From Antilocapra americana (lineage: Eukaryota > Chordata > Mammalia > Artiodactyla > Antilocapridae), in the NCBI GenBank assembly GCA_007570785.1, contig ML662449.1:14530491-14594490 (forward strand): 64,000 bases of DNA, read 5' to 3'. The notes beneath the pieces are model-generated. The model ran no database searches. It was not told where the DNA came from and saw nothing but the letters and a program-made list of their open reading frames with translations. Below, one piece after another: positions 30,661 to 43,700 of the stretch. A program made the position numbers and the translations under genes. Position 1 is the stretch's first letter. Each line of letters opens with the position of its first letter.

Positions 30661-31569
30661 CTATAGGAGATGCCTGACCTAATGTTTGCAAATGAAGTGC
30701 AGATGACAATATTTAGAGAAATGCAGGCACGAAAATGGGGTCTTGGTGCTTCCAGAGTTCCTATCAGGTATCTGAAAAATAGTAGAGTATCTATCTGAAA
30801 GATATATGCAATGAATGTATATCAATGACATTATTAAGAATGACTTAAAGTCTGCCTTCTGGATTTCTCTGTGTCTGACAGCAGATTGTAGTCAGGGAAA
30901 GTTTTTCACTGGCTGGTGTAAACGCTTGTGATTCAAATAAAGTCAGATGACTTAGCACATACAGTTGTTTGCCTGTGTCCTGAGACACTGAAGAACGTTG
31001 CTTTCACACTTGTAAGGAGTTTAAAGGGGGGTTGAGAAGGCTCTAAGTGCTTAGCCTTGTACTTAAACAATTATAGAAGCCATCACTTGACTTGTGTGAA
31101 TTTTTGCCTAAGGAAATATGTAGTTGTAAAACATACTTTGTCACTACGTAGTCCCAGTGAAACTTTGTCCTTCAGAAATTATTTAGCAGTATAATTATTG
31201 GTAGCAGAGTGAAAGGTACACACAATTATATATGCCTGTCATAGCCAACAAGGACATACTGAAAATTCTGAGTTGTCAAACGAGATGTAAGTTCAGGGTG
31301 TTTCTCCAGTGTTTCTTCTGCCTTTGACAAAGAATAAGTGAATATGGTTAACAGTCAGAAGTGAGGAAGAAATGAATTCATGAATGTCTGTTTTGAAGAC
31401 CCCAGGTAGAAATTTATAAATATGAAGTTTTTAAAAAAAATCCTACCTAAAAATAAGAAAAAAGATTTTTAAAAAATTTAAAAAAGGAAGAAAACACAAA
31501 TAAAAACCCTACCTAGTAATAAAAGGTGAGAATAGGCTGTATGCTGGCAGCTCATTATTTCAGAGAACC
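30661..31569. other. Repeat-poor non-coding sequence
   Basis: No nameable element except A-rich simple sequence around 31430-31510. Could be first-intron sequence if the CpG island drives a plus-strand gene. Confidence 0.4.
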
Positions 31570-31700
31570 TTCACAACTTTGAAATTACCACTATCCTAAT
31601 TTGACAAAGAGAAGAATCTAGGCTTTGAGAAGTTAAGGTGACCTGCCCATGGTCACATGGCTAGACAGTAACCAGTTTAGGATTGAACTCATGTCACTAT
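31570..31700 (+). repeat. MIR SINE
   Basis: aatttgacaaagagaagaat and agttaaggtgacctgcccat give the MIR core. Confidence 0.68.
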
Positions 31701-31717
31701 CTCTCCAAATTAAAAAA

Positions 31718-32520
31718 TCATGCAGAATGCATCAATAACCTCAGATACACAGATGACACCACCCTTATGGCAGAAAGCGAAAAAGAACTAAAGAGCCTCT
31801 TGATGAAAATGAAAGAGGAGAGTGAAAAAGTTGGCTTAAATCTTAACATTCAGAAAACTAAGATCATGGCATCCAGTCCCATCACTTCATAGCAAATAGA
31901 TGGGGAAACAGTGACAGACTTTATTCTTTTGGGATCCAAAATCACTGCAGATGATGACTGCAGCCATGAAATTAAAAGACACTTACTCCTTGGAAGGAAA
32001 GTTATCCAATCTAGGCAGCATATTAAAAAGCAGAGACATTACTTTGCCAACAAAGGTCAACCATAGTCAACCATAGTCAAAGCTATGGTTTTTCCAGTAG
32101 TCATGTATGGATGTGAGAGCTGAACCATAAAGAAAGCAGAGCGCTGAAGAATTGATGCTTTTGAACTGTGGTGTTGGAGAAGACTCTTCAGAGTCCCTTA
32201 GACAGCAAGGAGATCAAACCAGTCAATCCTAAAGGAGATCAGTAATGAATATTCATTGGAAGGACTGAAGCTGAAGCTCCAGGACTTTGGCTACCTGATG
32301 TAAAGAACTGACTCATTTGAAAAGACCCTGATGCTGGGAAAGATTGAAGGCAGGAGGAGAAGGGGACAACAGAGGATGAGATGGTTGGCGGGCATCACTG
32401 ACTCAATGCACATGAGTTTGAGCAAGCTGCTGGAGTTGGTGATGGACAGGGAAACATGGAGTGCTGCAGTGCATGGGGTCACAAAGAGTCAGACATGACT
32501 GAGCGACTGAACTGAACTGA
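31718..32520 (+). mobile_element. BovB LINE, truncated with early deletion
   Basis: Starts in the RT region; about 65 bp are missing near 31730 compared with the other copies here. The catalytic box reads YTDD instead of YADD, and the frame stops at 31892. A CAACCATAGT unit is duplicated near 32060-32080. Ends in gaactgaactga. Confidence 0.93.
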
Positions 32521-34205
32521 AGTGCGTCATGATGTACAGCTTAAACAGGGCATTTTATCTATATCATACCCTACCATAGTTAATTTTTAAAAAACACACA
32601 GGATGAGTGTGATGTTTTTATGATAAAATTCATCAAAGAAAGAGCATTATGATTATTTCACATGACAGTTTTGGAGGAAAAAGAGAGATGACACATGTAT
32701 GCTATTAGTGTGCACACTGAAAGACTGGTGACATTGCAGTCTAGAACTGTTCATTCAGAACTGTTCCCAAACTTAAGATACGGACATATAGAAACATCAG
32801 CCAGGATGCTACCATGTTGAAGAGGCATGCAAGTGTCATGAAAATCAACCAAGCAAATGCAACATTGAAAAAGACATTTGAAGAATATAATATCAAAATT
32901 GTCTAACAAAAATATGTCCCAAGTACTGGGCATTAAAAAGTCAGATACTTTTGCTAGTGGTATGCATTAAAGTCATATTTTCTGTGCATGAGATAATATG
33001 TACTATATTAAGCATTGTGATTATAAGCTATGCAGCAGAACTTACACATTATTCTCAATTAAAATCTGTTTGTACAGGCAGTCAAAATATGCCAAGGCAA
33101 AAATTGTCAATGCTTTGTGTTTGAAGGCTGTGTTTGGCTATTTAAAGAGAATATATTGACTCCCTTTTCATTTTATTATGTTCCATTTTGAAATTTCACC
33201 TGTTTCAGAAACATTTTAAATTTAAAGCTTTAATTAAAAGTTCTTAAATATTTTGTGAATTGCATATTCTGAATAATCATGGTTGCCCATATATATGTAG
33301 AAACAGGACACCAAATAGCTCAGGTCTTTTCACAAGTGCTCAAACTGGCTTTCTCAGAATGCTTAAACTGATGGTTGCTGTCCCCACCCAAAACTGATGT
33401 ATCTGTATTGATCAATTTAACAGCCCTAATAATGACAGACTCCACAAAGCCTTGTAATAAGATTTGACCAATGAGATTTCACTCTTATGTGTTCCACATA
33501 ACCTTAAATTTTTCCAGAGAGTATATTCTTCAGTGGTAATCATAAAGACATATATTGAGTAAAAAAGAAAACAACTGTGACAGAATTCATGAGTCTTAGG
33601 ACAATTTGATCAGGATGAATACTTAGCATTCCTCTTAAAGTCCAAGAGGAAACTGACCCAGTGCTCCCTATCAGGAGAATCCTTTGCAAAGTTGAACACA
33701 AAAACAGAAAATCACTACTCTTGGTAATTCCATATAACCAGGATAGTGGGGAATAGCACAGAGCCTGAGATGAGATCTCTGAATAGGTACCTAACTTTCC
33801 TGCTGGTAGTTACTCTCTTCACTATTTTCTTCTTTAGCATTTGTTTAATATTAGTGCATCTTGCTTGGCAATGAAAGCAGCTATGTTTTCAGACATGCAT
33901 AAGGCTATAATTGACAGACTACTAAAAACGTTTCCACTCCAACTAATTTCTAGTGTGTTTTTTAAATAATTCTTTGAATTTATGATGACTCCTTCCAGAC
34001 ATAAACAATCTACTAGAAACTATTCTGAACCAGTGTAAGTAGTTTTATTATACATATCATGGATGTATTATCCAGAATAAATGCACATTTTTTCCTGTCC
34101 ACAACTTATCACCTCTAGTCCCTCTATCTGCTTGATAAAATTTAAGATACAATTTCAAAACTATGTATCAAATTCTTAAGATACTTTTTGGGGAGATACA
34201 GTAAG
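32521..34205. other. AT-rich sequence, nothing recognised
   Basis: About 1.7 kb without a nameable repeat or open frame of interest. Confidence 0.45.
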
Positions 34206-34715
34206 AAATTTTATGAAGTGTCATTTATAATGATAAAGTTTGGAAAATCTTACCTAAATCAATCATAATAAAATCCTTTAATAAATTGATATATTACTTA
34301 TGGGCTTCCCTGGTGGCTCAATGGTAAAGAATCTGCCTGCCAATGCAGGAGATGAGAGTTTAATCCCTGGGTCGGGAAGATCCCCTGTAGAAGGAAATGA
34401 CAACCCACTCCAGTATTCTTGCTTGGGAAATCAGATAGACAGAGGAGCCTGGCAGGCTGCAGTCCAAGGAGTCACAAAGAGTCAGACATGACTTAGTGAC
34501 TAAATAGCAACAACAACAATTTTATATATTTATATAAATAGTAAAAATGTATGTGCATAGAAAAAAGACTACAAGTAACTACTTAAAAATGTTAACTGTA
34601 GTTATTACTGAATAGTAGGATTATGGGCTATTTAATTTTCTTTACATCTTTAAATTTTTTCATATTCTCTATAATGAACATTATGTTTTTACTGTCAGGA
34701 AAACAAATGCTATTT
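34206..34715 (+). repeat. Old L1 3' end, split by a SINE
   Basis: After the SINE the text (aaaatgttaactgtagttat, then gggctatttaattttcttta) resembles an old L1ME-type 3' end. Confidence 0.6.
34301..34514 (+). mobile_element. Bov-tA SINE
   Basis: gggcttccctggtggctcaa head and aaagagtcagacatgactta tail, ending in (CAA)n. Confidence 0.94.
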
Positions 34716-35438
34716 TAAAAAATTCTTAGAGGACCTAGTAAACACTTGACTTCTCAACTCATAACTAGTAGAAAGAGATATTAGTGTTAATAGATGGGAA
34801 ACAGCCCAGAAATAACTCCAAACAATGATTGCATTAGAAATCAACCAGTTTCACTCTGCATCTTCCTTTCTTTCATTCTTATCCTTAACTAGTTGTTTAA
34901 AATGTTTCCTATGATTGAAAGCCTATTTCTGCCAAAGTTGGATATCATAAAATGAATCAAGTCCTAAAGCTTACACCTACATAAACCTAAAGTGTTAGCA
35001 TAATAAGAGGTTAAAAAATAATAATAATAATAAGGGGTTAATAACACAAGTCTGAAAACAAATGTTATGTATAATGACATATTTCTTTCTTCCAAAAAAG
35101 CCAAAGAGCCCTAGGCCCTCTACTAAATACGTTAGAAGTACTATAACTGGAGATCTTTTTCCTACTATGACAGTTTTATATATATATAACATGCATATAT
35201 ATATGTTTATATATATATACATGTCCTCAGAAAAGTCTGGAAGGCTACACCTTGATATTAAGATGTCAAGTTTCTGGATTGGTAGAATTATTAATGTTTC
35301 CAGACATTTTTGCATGTCAGTATCTTTAGATTGTTCTAGAATGTACAAGCATAACCTTTTGTTAAAAAAAAAAGGAAAAGTTGTTTTAATGTCATTTTGA
35401 AGAAAAAAAATTCTACCCAGAGCAGTCAGAATTAGTCT
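34716..35438. other. Non-coding with AT microsatellites
   Basis: (AAT)n at 35017-35033 and an interrupted (TA)n at about 35165-35220. The complementary frames at 34995-35400 arise from this simple sequence. Confidence 0.5.
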
Positions 35439-36735
35439 CTCTCAAGCTACTGCACAATTGCACTCATCTCATCTCACACACTAGTAAAATAATGCTCAAA
35501 ATTCTCCAAGCCAGGCTTCAGCAATACATGAACCATAAAATTCCATATGTTCAAGCTGGTTTTAGAAAAGGCAGAGGAACCAGAGATCAAATTGCCAACA
35601 TCCACTGGATCATCAAAAAAGCAAGAGAGTTCCAGAAAAACATCTATTTCTGCTTTCTTGACTATGCCAAAGCCTTTGACTGGGTATCACAATAAACTGT
35701 GGAAAATTCTTAAAGAGATGATACCAGACCACCTGACCTGTCTCTTGAGAAACCTGTAATGCAGGTCAGGAAGCAACAGTTAGAACTGGACATGGAATAA
35801 CAGACTGGTTCCAAATAGGAAAAGGAATACATCAAGGCTGTATATTGTCACTCTGCTTATTTAACTTATATGCAGAGTACATCATGAGAAACTCTGGGCT
35901 GAAAGAAGCACAAGCTGGAATCAAGATTGCTGGGAGAAATATCAATAACCTCAGATATGCAGATGACACCACCCTTATGGCAGAAAGTGAAGAGAAACTA
36001 AAGGGCCTCTTGATGAAAGTGAAAGAGGAGAGTGAAAAAGTTGGCTTAAAGCTCAACATTAAGAAAACTAAGATCATGGCATCCAGTCCCATCACTTCAT
36101 GGGAAATAGATGGGGAAACAATGGAAACAGTGACAGATTTTATTTTCTTGTGCTCCAAAATCACTGCAGATGGTGACTGCAGCCATGAAATTAAAAGACA
36201 CTTGCTCCTTGGAAGAAAAGCTATGACCCACCTAGACAGCATATTAAAAAGCCGAGACAATACTTTGCCAACCAAGGTCTGTCTAGTTAAGGCTATGGTT
36301 TTTCCAGTAGTCATGTATGGATATGAGAGCTGGACCGTAAAGAAAGCTGAGTGCTGAAGAATTGATGCTTTTAAACTGTGTTGTTGGAGAAAACTCTTGA
36401 GAATCTTGGACAGCAAGGAGATCCAACCAGTCCATCCTAAAGGAAATCAGTCCTGAATATTCATTGGAAGGACTGATACTGAAGCTGAAACTCCAATACT
36501 TTGGCCACCTGATGCGAAGAACTGACTCATTTGAAAAGACCTTGATGCTGGGAAAGATTGAAAGTGGAAGGAGAAGGGGACGACAAAGGATGAGATGGTT
36601 TGATGGCATCACCAACTCAATGCACATGAGTTTGAGCAAGCTGCTGGAGCTGGTGATGGACAGGGAAGCCTGGCATGCTGCAGTTCATGGTGTCACAGAG
36701 TCGGACATGACTGAGCAACTGAACTGAGCTGAACT
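35439..36735 (+). mobile_element. BovB LINE with RT remnant
   Basis: About 1.3 kb. Frame 35492-35695 covers an RT segment (AGFRKGRGTRDQIAN, FLDYAKAFDWV); a frameshift follows; frame 35845-36357 holds NLRYADDTTLMAE with an intact YADD and stops in the thumb region. Endonuclease and the first RT motifs are absent by 5' truncation. Ends in gagctgaactgaag. Confidence 0.94.
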
Positions 36736-36874
36736 GAAGTATTTTCCCCCTAAAATCCCAAACAAGTGAAGGTTGTTCAGTATTATTGCTCATTCATCAC
36801 AGTGCTAGCTGTCCTAGCCAATCAATAAAGCTAAAAAAAAAAAAAGAAAGAAAGAAGGAAAAAGGAAATAAGAA

Positions 36875-37850
36875 GTATATAGATCATAAAGGAAGGAATA
36901 AAATTCTCCCTATTTGCAGATGACATGATTGTCTACATAGAAAATCCTAGGGAATCTACCAAAATAAAAACAAAAATCTTCTTAGAACTAATAAGTGAGT
37001 TTAGCAAGCTCACAGGATGTAAGATAAACACAAAAATTATTTGCAGTTTTATATACCAGCAATAAATATGTAAACACCAAAATTTTAAACTCAATACTAC
37101 TCATAATTGATCCCTTAAAAATGAAATAAGATATAAGACTAACAAAACACATAGAGGATTTGTTTGCTGAAAAGTGTTAAATACTGATAAAAGAAATCAA
37201 AAAGATCTAAATAATTGGAGAAATATACAGTGTTTATAGGTCAGAAGACTCAACAAAGTAAAAATGTCAGTTCTCTCCTTACTTGATATATAAGTTCAGT
37301 GCAAGTCCTGTCAAAATCCCAGCAAGATTTTTTGTAACTAAATAAGATTATTCCAAAATTTATATGGAAATGCAGAGGATCTAAAATTGTCAAAAGAATT
37401 TTGAAAAAGAAAATTGGAGGAATCAGTCTACTCTATTTCAAGACTTCATTACACAGCTACAACAATCAATATCATGTATCTACTGATACATAGATCAATA
37501 GAACAGAATGGAGAACCCAGAAGTAGACACATAAATATGCTCAACTGAATTTTGACAAAGCAGCAGAAGTTAAACTTAAAACAGATAGTCTTTCCAACAA
37601 AAGCTGTAATAATTGTACATCCATAGGAAAAGTAATAAATTATTGTCTGAGTCTCACATTTTATAAAAAATTAACTCACAATGAATCTTGAACTTAAATG
37701 TAATACATAAAACAATAAAACTTTTAGAAAAAAATAGAAGAAAATATTTGGGATCTAAGTTGAGGCTAAGAGTTCTTAGTCATTCTATCAAAGGAAAAAT
37801 TGGTGAATTGGATTTTGTATGTTAAAAACTTGTTTCCTGACAAAAAGATA
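36875..37850 (+). pseudogene. Old L1 ORF2 fragment (RT domain)
   Basis: Translation near 36900-36950 gives FADDMIVYIENP, the catalytic box of L1 reverse transcriptase, followed by KLTGCKINT-like thumb sequence and further ORF2 text to about 37850. Many stops and frameshifts. An (AAAG)n-type run precedes it at about 36832-36870. Confidence 0.85.
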
Positions 37851-38629
37851 TCCTGGTTCTCTAATTTTGCAAGATGTTAACATTGGAGGAAACTGGGCAA
37901 AAAGTTCATGGGATCAATCTGTGTTACTTATTACAACCATATATGGATCTATAATGATCTAAAAATTAAAAGTTTAATTCTGAAAAATCTATGGTCTGTT
38001 ATGCAGATCAATAAGAAAAGCTGAAATTATATTACTGTTGTTTAAATAAATAACTGCATTTTTCTGGTTATTGAAATTATGTTTTTTTTTTTCCTTTATA
38101 CTCTTCTGTGTTTATGATGTTTTCTTCATTGAGCATGCTTTATGGTTAAAATTAGGAAAGAAGAAGGAAGAATCAAGAAAAAAAATTCTATGACACACAT
38201 TGTTACCTAGACAGTCTGAAAAAAGAGATAGAGTATGGGTCAGAAACTGTCTTGAGCTAGACTTCTTAGTATAAAGCAGAACTTTTTTGAATTAACAAAT
38301 TCTACTGAGCCATTACTTGTGATAGTTCTGAAGCACAGATTCTTAAAAACATTATTTGCCACAAATTCTGTTTTTGCTATAGTTAGGAGGATCATATAAT
38401 TTATTATTTAAATTGGAATACTTTTGAAAGTAAAGATGAATGTTATTAATTATTCTTGAAAAATTGGTTGAAAGCTAGTACTCTCCCAAAACATCTGGTA
38501 CATATGCTTATCTTTGCTTTTCATCATGCTTAATTCCTATAAATCCAGAATTTTTATATTAAAATTCAGCAACTTCACTATTTGGCATCATAGATTAAAT
38601 GTACATAGCAACAGTGTTGAATACAGTTA
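37851..38629. other. AT-rich, nothing recognised
   Basis: No nameable element; possibly more old L1. Confidence 0.4.
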
Positions 38630-39295
38630 CTCTTTCTCTCTTTGAATAGCTACTTTCTTCACTTGGGTTCCAGGGCACCCTATTTTGATTCTCCTTCAGC
38701 TCCAGACTCTAACTGTTGGCGTGTCCCTGGGGTCAGCTCTCAGTTCCCTTCTTATCTCTTCCATAGCCACACTCCTTCTCTAAGTAACCCTATCCTACCC
38801 TGTGGCTTTCTAGGCCTTTGAAATACTTTTGACTTCAAAACTGGATCTTCAACCCACATCATTCCTCTGATTTATGTATATAGGCTTTTATATCCAACTC
38901 CTATACAAACATCTCCACTTGAATATCTAATAAGAATCACAACTCTAACATGTCCTTTGAAGAATTCTCAATTCTCCGCACACCAAAATGTGTTCCATTA
39001 CCAGTAGTCTCCATTTTAGTAAATGGCATCAGCATTCACCTAGTTATTTAGGCTAAAAACTTAAAGCCATCGTTTCCTGGCTTTTGCTCACACCCCACAT
39101 CCAGGTCATCAGCAGGTCCTGTTGTTTGTACATTCATAATCTATCATGAATCTGACTTCCCTTCCTAATCTCATCTTCCTTGTATGAGCCGTCATCATCT
39201 CTTTCCAACAATACACTGTCTGGTAGTCTCCCTGCTTTCATGTTTGGTTTTGCTCCCAACAGATTTTTCTGCAAACAGCAGGCTGAATGCTCCTT

Positions 39296-39700
39296 GATAT
39301 AAATATATTTTTGTGTTTTATATATATGCTTTATTTTTTGGATTCCACATATTAGTGATAACATCAAATACTTGTCTTTCTCTGTATGACATTTCACTAA
39401 GCATAATATACTCCAAGTCCATTCATGTTATTGAAAATCGCAGAATTTCATTCATTTTTATGGCTGAGTAATATTCCTTTCTCTGTGTATGCACATATGT
39501 GTGTATCTATACACACACACACACACTTATGCTGTATATACCACATCTCCTTTATCTATTCATCCACTGATGGATGCTTAGGTTGCTTCCATATCTTGGC
39601 TATCATAAATAATACTGTTATGAATATTGGAGTGAATTTATCTTTTCAAATTAGTGTTTTTATTTTCTTTGGATATATATCCTAGAGTGGAATTGCTGGT
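39296..39700 (-). mobile_element. Old L1 3' end inside L2
   Basis: Reverse complement of an L1 3' region (ttatggctgagtaatattcc; ccactgatggatgcttaggt) with a (CA)n run at about 39509-39526. Flanks tgaatgctcctt (39284-39295) and tgaatgttcttt (39701-39712) match in 10 of 12 positions, a decayed TSD. Confidence 0.82.
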
Positions 39701-40155
39701 TGAATGTTCTTTTTTAAACTTGAATTAGTCATGTAGCTCCCCTACTCTCAAGCCTGAAACAGGTTCCTAGTGTTGTTATTGAGGCCTACAAGGCCTTCAC
39801 CATCTGGTCTCCTGCTTTCCCCTCACCATTTTTATAACCTCCTTTCCCATGAAGTTCCTCTGTACACTGGATTGCATACTGGCTTCCTTGCTATTGTTTA
39901 TACCAAGTATATTTGCATCTCAGAGCCTTTGTACTTATTGTTCCCTCTGTCCAGAATATCCTTCCACCTAGATATCTATAGTTTCCTCTTGCTTTCAGGT
40001 CTGATAAAATGTGATGACTTCTGAGGGACCTGCTCACCCAACCACCTTAACAACCTAATCACTCTCTAGCCCCTGACCCTTTCTATTATATATAGCACTT
40101 ACCACCATTATTGCTATCTGTTTGCTTATCATTTGCCTCCATCTCTAGAACATAA

Positions 40156-40759
40156 AGTCTCTCACTGTTGGGCTCCAAAATCACTGTGGATGGTGACTGC
40201 AGCCATGAAATTAAAAGATGCTTACTCCTTGGAAGGAAAGTTATGATCTATCTAGCCAGTGTATTAAAAAGCAGAGCATTACTTTGCCAACAAAGATCCA
40301 TCTAGTCAAAGCTATGGTTTTTTTCAGTAGTCATATATGGATGTGAGAGTTGGGCTATAAAGAAAGCTGAGCTCAGAACTGATCCTTTTGAACTGTGGTG
40401 TTGGAGAAGACTCTTCAGAGTCCCTTGGACTACAAGAAGATCAAACCACTCTATCCTAAAGGAAATCAGTCTTGAATATTCATTGGAAGGACTGATACTG
40501 AAGCTGAAATTCCAATACTTTGGCCACCTGATGCGAAGAACTGACTCACTAGAAAAGACCTTGATGCTGGGAAAGATTGAAGGAGGGAGGAGAAGGGGAC
40601 GACAGAGGATGAGATGGTTGGATGGCATCCCCATCCAAACTCAATGGACATGAGTTTGAATAAGCTCTGGGAGTTGGTGATGGACACGGAAGCCCGGCAC
40701 ACTGCAGTCCATGGGTTCACAAAGAGTTGGACATGCCGGGGTGATTAAATTGAACTGAA
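40156..40759 (+). mobile_element. BovB LINE 3' end inside L2
   Basis: BovB proper starts at 40168 (ttgggctccaaaatcactg), preceded by 12 bp of filler. TSD ctagaacataa at 40145-40155 and 40760-40770. Confidence 0.93.
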
Positions 40760-40840
40760 CTAGAACATAAGCTCCATGAGGGCAGGGACTCTGTTCAATG
40801 CTTAATCCCCAGAGTCTAGGTCAGCATTTGGAACATTTTT

Positions 40841-41182
40841 GTTGTTGTTCAGTTGCTAAGTCATGTCCAATTCTTTGCGACCCCATGGACTGCAGCATAC
40901 CAGGCTCCTCTGTCCTTCAGTATCTTCCAGAATTTGCTCAAATTCATGTCCATTGCATCAATAATGCTATCTAACCATCTCATCCTCTGCCACCCCCTTC
41001 TCCTTTTGTCTTCAATCTTTCCCAGCATTAGGGTCTTTTCCAACAAATTGGCTATTCACATCAGGTGGCCAAAGGATTAGAGCTTCAGCTTCAGCATCAG
41101 TCCTTCCAAAGAAGATTCAGGGTTGATTTCCTTTAGGATTGACTGGTTTGATCTCTTTGCAGTCTCAAGAGCCTTCTCAAGT
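40841..41182 (-). mobile_element. BovB LINE 3' end, inverted copy
   Basis: Reverse complement of the BovB 3' end (gttgttgttcagttgctaag; ttctttgcgaccccatggac; aatctttcccagcattaggg). Its tail faces the tail of the plus-strand BovB that ends at 40759. Confidence 0.93.
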
Positions 41183-41217
41183 AGATGCTCAATAAATATT
41201 TGGCAAATCAATGAATT

Positions 41218-42080
41218 AAGATAATAGGGGAAATTGAACACTAGATTTTCCATAGTGATTGCCAAGCAGAAAGATATAATAAAGAATAATAAGAAGGAAA
41301 AGTCATACTGACAGGCATTGAATGTGCCTTGGCACAGGGAGTCTACTGCTGGCTGTGTATCAGAGTCTTGTTCCTGCTCTGCTGAAGATCTGGAATCACA
41401 GCCTGATAATATCTTTAAAAAGAAGTAAGACAATGTACAGAAGAAAGATAATTTTGTGAGAAAAGTATCTGTATTCATGTTTTTAATAAGTATTTATGTG
41501 GAATTAAAAATAGAAAGGGATGGGGAGGAAGTTCATTTTGGGATTTTATAATATATAAGACAATTTGGGCTGATGGTTATGGCCATGACATGACATGAAT
41601 TTTGGTCATTTTTTCTGAGTAGCTTTGATTCCTTACTAAAGATTGTGAAAGCAAGTTTGTCCCAGTTTAGCCAAATTTCCTGAGGCTACAGTAAGCCGCC
41701 CACTTCATAACCTACTTTCACTGATTTCTAGACAGGTAGATGTCTATTGCTGGTGATTCTTGGATTTAGGGTATCTATTCCAGCTAAGAACTCTTGGATT
41801 ACCCCACAGCCTTAATATTCGTATTCAGCCATGTAGTAAATGTCATAGAACCTGTGCCAAGTAGATTCAGAGCCAACCTGGTTCTATCTCAGCTTAGGAG
41901 TGTGGATGACACAAGTGGTTCAGCAGTATCTCTGTTTGGAAAGAGGAATTTAATCCTGTCCTTATTAGATTATGCAACGGTCTTTAACCTTCAGTCATCC
42001 ATTACTGATCAGGTAAAGTCTGAACTCCTCCAACAGCAGGCTTGGTTGTACCTACCGTACCTATGTTTGGTATAATTCCG
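41218..42080. other. Unassigned non-coding sequence
   Basis: No nameable repeat. The 93-codon plus frame at 41794-42075 has no recognised family or motif. Confidence 0.4.
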
Positions 42081-42301
42081 TGCCTGTGTACATGCTCAGT
42101 CGCTTTAGTTGTGTTTGACTCTTTGCGACCCTATGGACTGTAGACTCCTCTATCCATAGGATTCTCCAGGCAAGGATACCTGAGTGAGTTGCCATTTCCT
42201 TCTCCACAGGATCTTCCCAACCCAGGGACAGAACCTGCATCTCCTGTGTCTTCTGCATTGCAGGTGGATTCTTTACTCATGGAGCCATTGGGGGAATCCC
42301 C
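42081..42301 (-). mobile_element. Bov-tA SINE
   Basis: gtgcctgtgtacatgctcag tail, tttgcgaccctatggactgt middle and ggatcttcccaacccaggga, ending near ggagccattgggg. Confidence 0.94.
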
Positions 42302-42658
42302 TCTAGGGAGTGCATGAACAAATATATATGATAAGGTCTTGGCATTCAAAGAGCTTATTGTCTAATATAATATTTCCTAAAGTGTGTTCTTCAGAAGTCC
42401 TACAAGATGCAACTCAAAACTAATGTTCTATGCTCCAAGACATGAGGGAGACACATTCATTCTGTAGGTGATTCATTATTCTCATGGCATATTAATTGCT
42501 CCAAGAAGTACCACTATGGATAAGCCCAGTGTTTACCCCAATGTTTTCCCAAAAGTATTTTACCACAGGACTCTTTTAACATCTATTAACAACCCAAAGA
42601 ACTTCTGTTCCATGGAACACATTTTAGGAAACAGTGGTCTAGATAAAAAGTATACCCA
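42302..42658. other. Unassigned, possible old repeat
   Basis: gaacttctgttccatggaac and the surrounding text resemble an old interspersed repeat, which I cannot name. Confidence 0.35.
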
Positions 42659-43012
42659 GGCTTCCCTGGTGGCTCATTGGTTAAGAATCTGCCAGCCAAG
42701 CAGGAGACAGGGTTCCATCCCTGGGCCTGGAAGATCCTACATGCCATTGAGCAACTAAGCCCATGCCCCACAACTGCTGAGCCTATGCTGCAGGGCCCGT
42801 GAACCACAACCACTGAACCCATGTGCCGTAACTAGTGAGGCCAGTGCACCCTAGAGCCCATGCTCCGCAACAAGAAAAACTCCTGCGATGAAAAGCCTGC
42901 ACGCTATAACTTGAAAATAGCCCTGCTTGCTGCCACTAGAGAAAAGCCTGCATAGCAACAAAGATCCAACACATTCAAAAACCAAAACATTTATTTAAAA
43001 AAAAAACACATA
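42659..43012 (+). mobile_element. Long CHR-type SINE
   Basis: SINE head (ggcttccctggtggctcatt) followed by the long CA-rich body (cccacaactgctgagcctat; gaaccacaaccactgaaccc) and an A-rich tail. Confidence 0.85.
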
Positions 43013-43700
43013 AACTTGGGTATATGGTATAGTAAAGTTAGAATGTCATATTTGAGAGCAAGTCCTTAAAACATGAGTAGGAAGGGGTGGAAAAAAGAAT
43101 GGAAGAAAGGCAGAGAAGGAAATATAAATGAAGCATTTCAAGAAATAGAAAAGCAGAAGAGGTGACGATAACAAGAGTTAAACTAAAGAAATAGAGCTGC
43201 CAACAATATCAAGTGCTGCAGAGAGGTCAAAGAAACCAAGAAATAGCACTTGGGTTTCACAGCATTGAAATCAGTGTCAACTTTCAGAACAATTCCAGGA
43301 CAATGATGGAGGCAGATAAGAAGGAAATAATGAGTAAGTAAAAGAAGTATGTGACCTCCAAGGAAACAGGGATTTTTGTCTCTTTTATTTATTGACGTTT
43401 CCCATCATGTAGAACCATGCCTCCTGTGTGAAAGCTCTCCATAAATATAATTAAATAAGTGAATAAATTAATGCATGCATAAGGGTGCTTACAAAAGAAA
43501 GGTCAGGTCATTGAGGGGTAATAAAGGAGAGACTATAATAACAGTATAGTTGAGGAAAGGGGCAAATTGAACATGCTTTTAGGTATAGAACTCCAGTGGA
43601 AATCAAAAGTGCAAAAATAGGGGAAACTGATGGAACACTTAGATAACTGGCAATTATGAGGATGAGAATAGAGTCATAGATAAAATAGAAGGAAGCAGGT
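43013..43700 (-). repeat. L2 fragment
   Basis: At 43210-43235 the minus strand gives FDLSAALDI, the L2 RT motif, and neighbouring text is L2-like. The rest of the block is unassigned. Confidence 0.6.

Larger units (their letters stand above)
38630..41217 (+). mobile_element. L2 LINE 3' half, split by three insertions
   Basis: Segments 38630-39295, 39713-40155, 40760-40840 and 41183-41217 are collinear with L2. They include the RT region (gttggcgtgtccctggggtc; tgctcacaccccacatccag) and the 3' end (agcctttgtacttattgttc; agctccatgagggcagggac; tgctcaataaatatttggca). Insertions are an L1 3' end and two BovB fragments. Confidence 0.82.

Noticed and set aside
35165..35220. Alternating TA runs resembling a cruciform or origin
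   Set aside because: Ordinary AT microsatellite; no origin signature can be claimed from sequence.
41861..42075. Open plus frame of moderate length in unique sequence
   Set aside because: No domain, splice context or codon bias is evident; compatible with chance.
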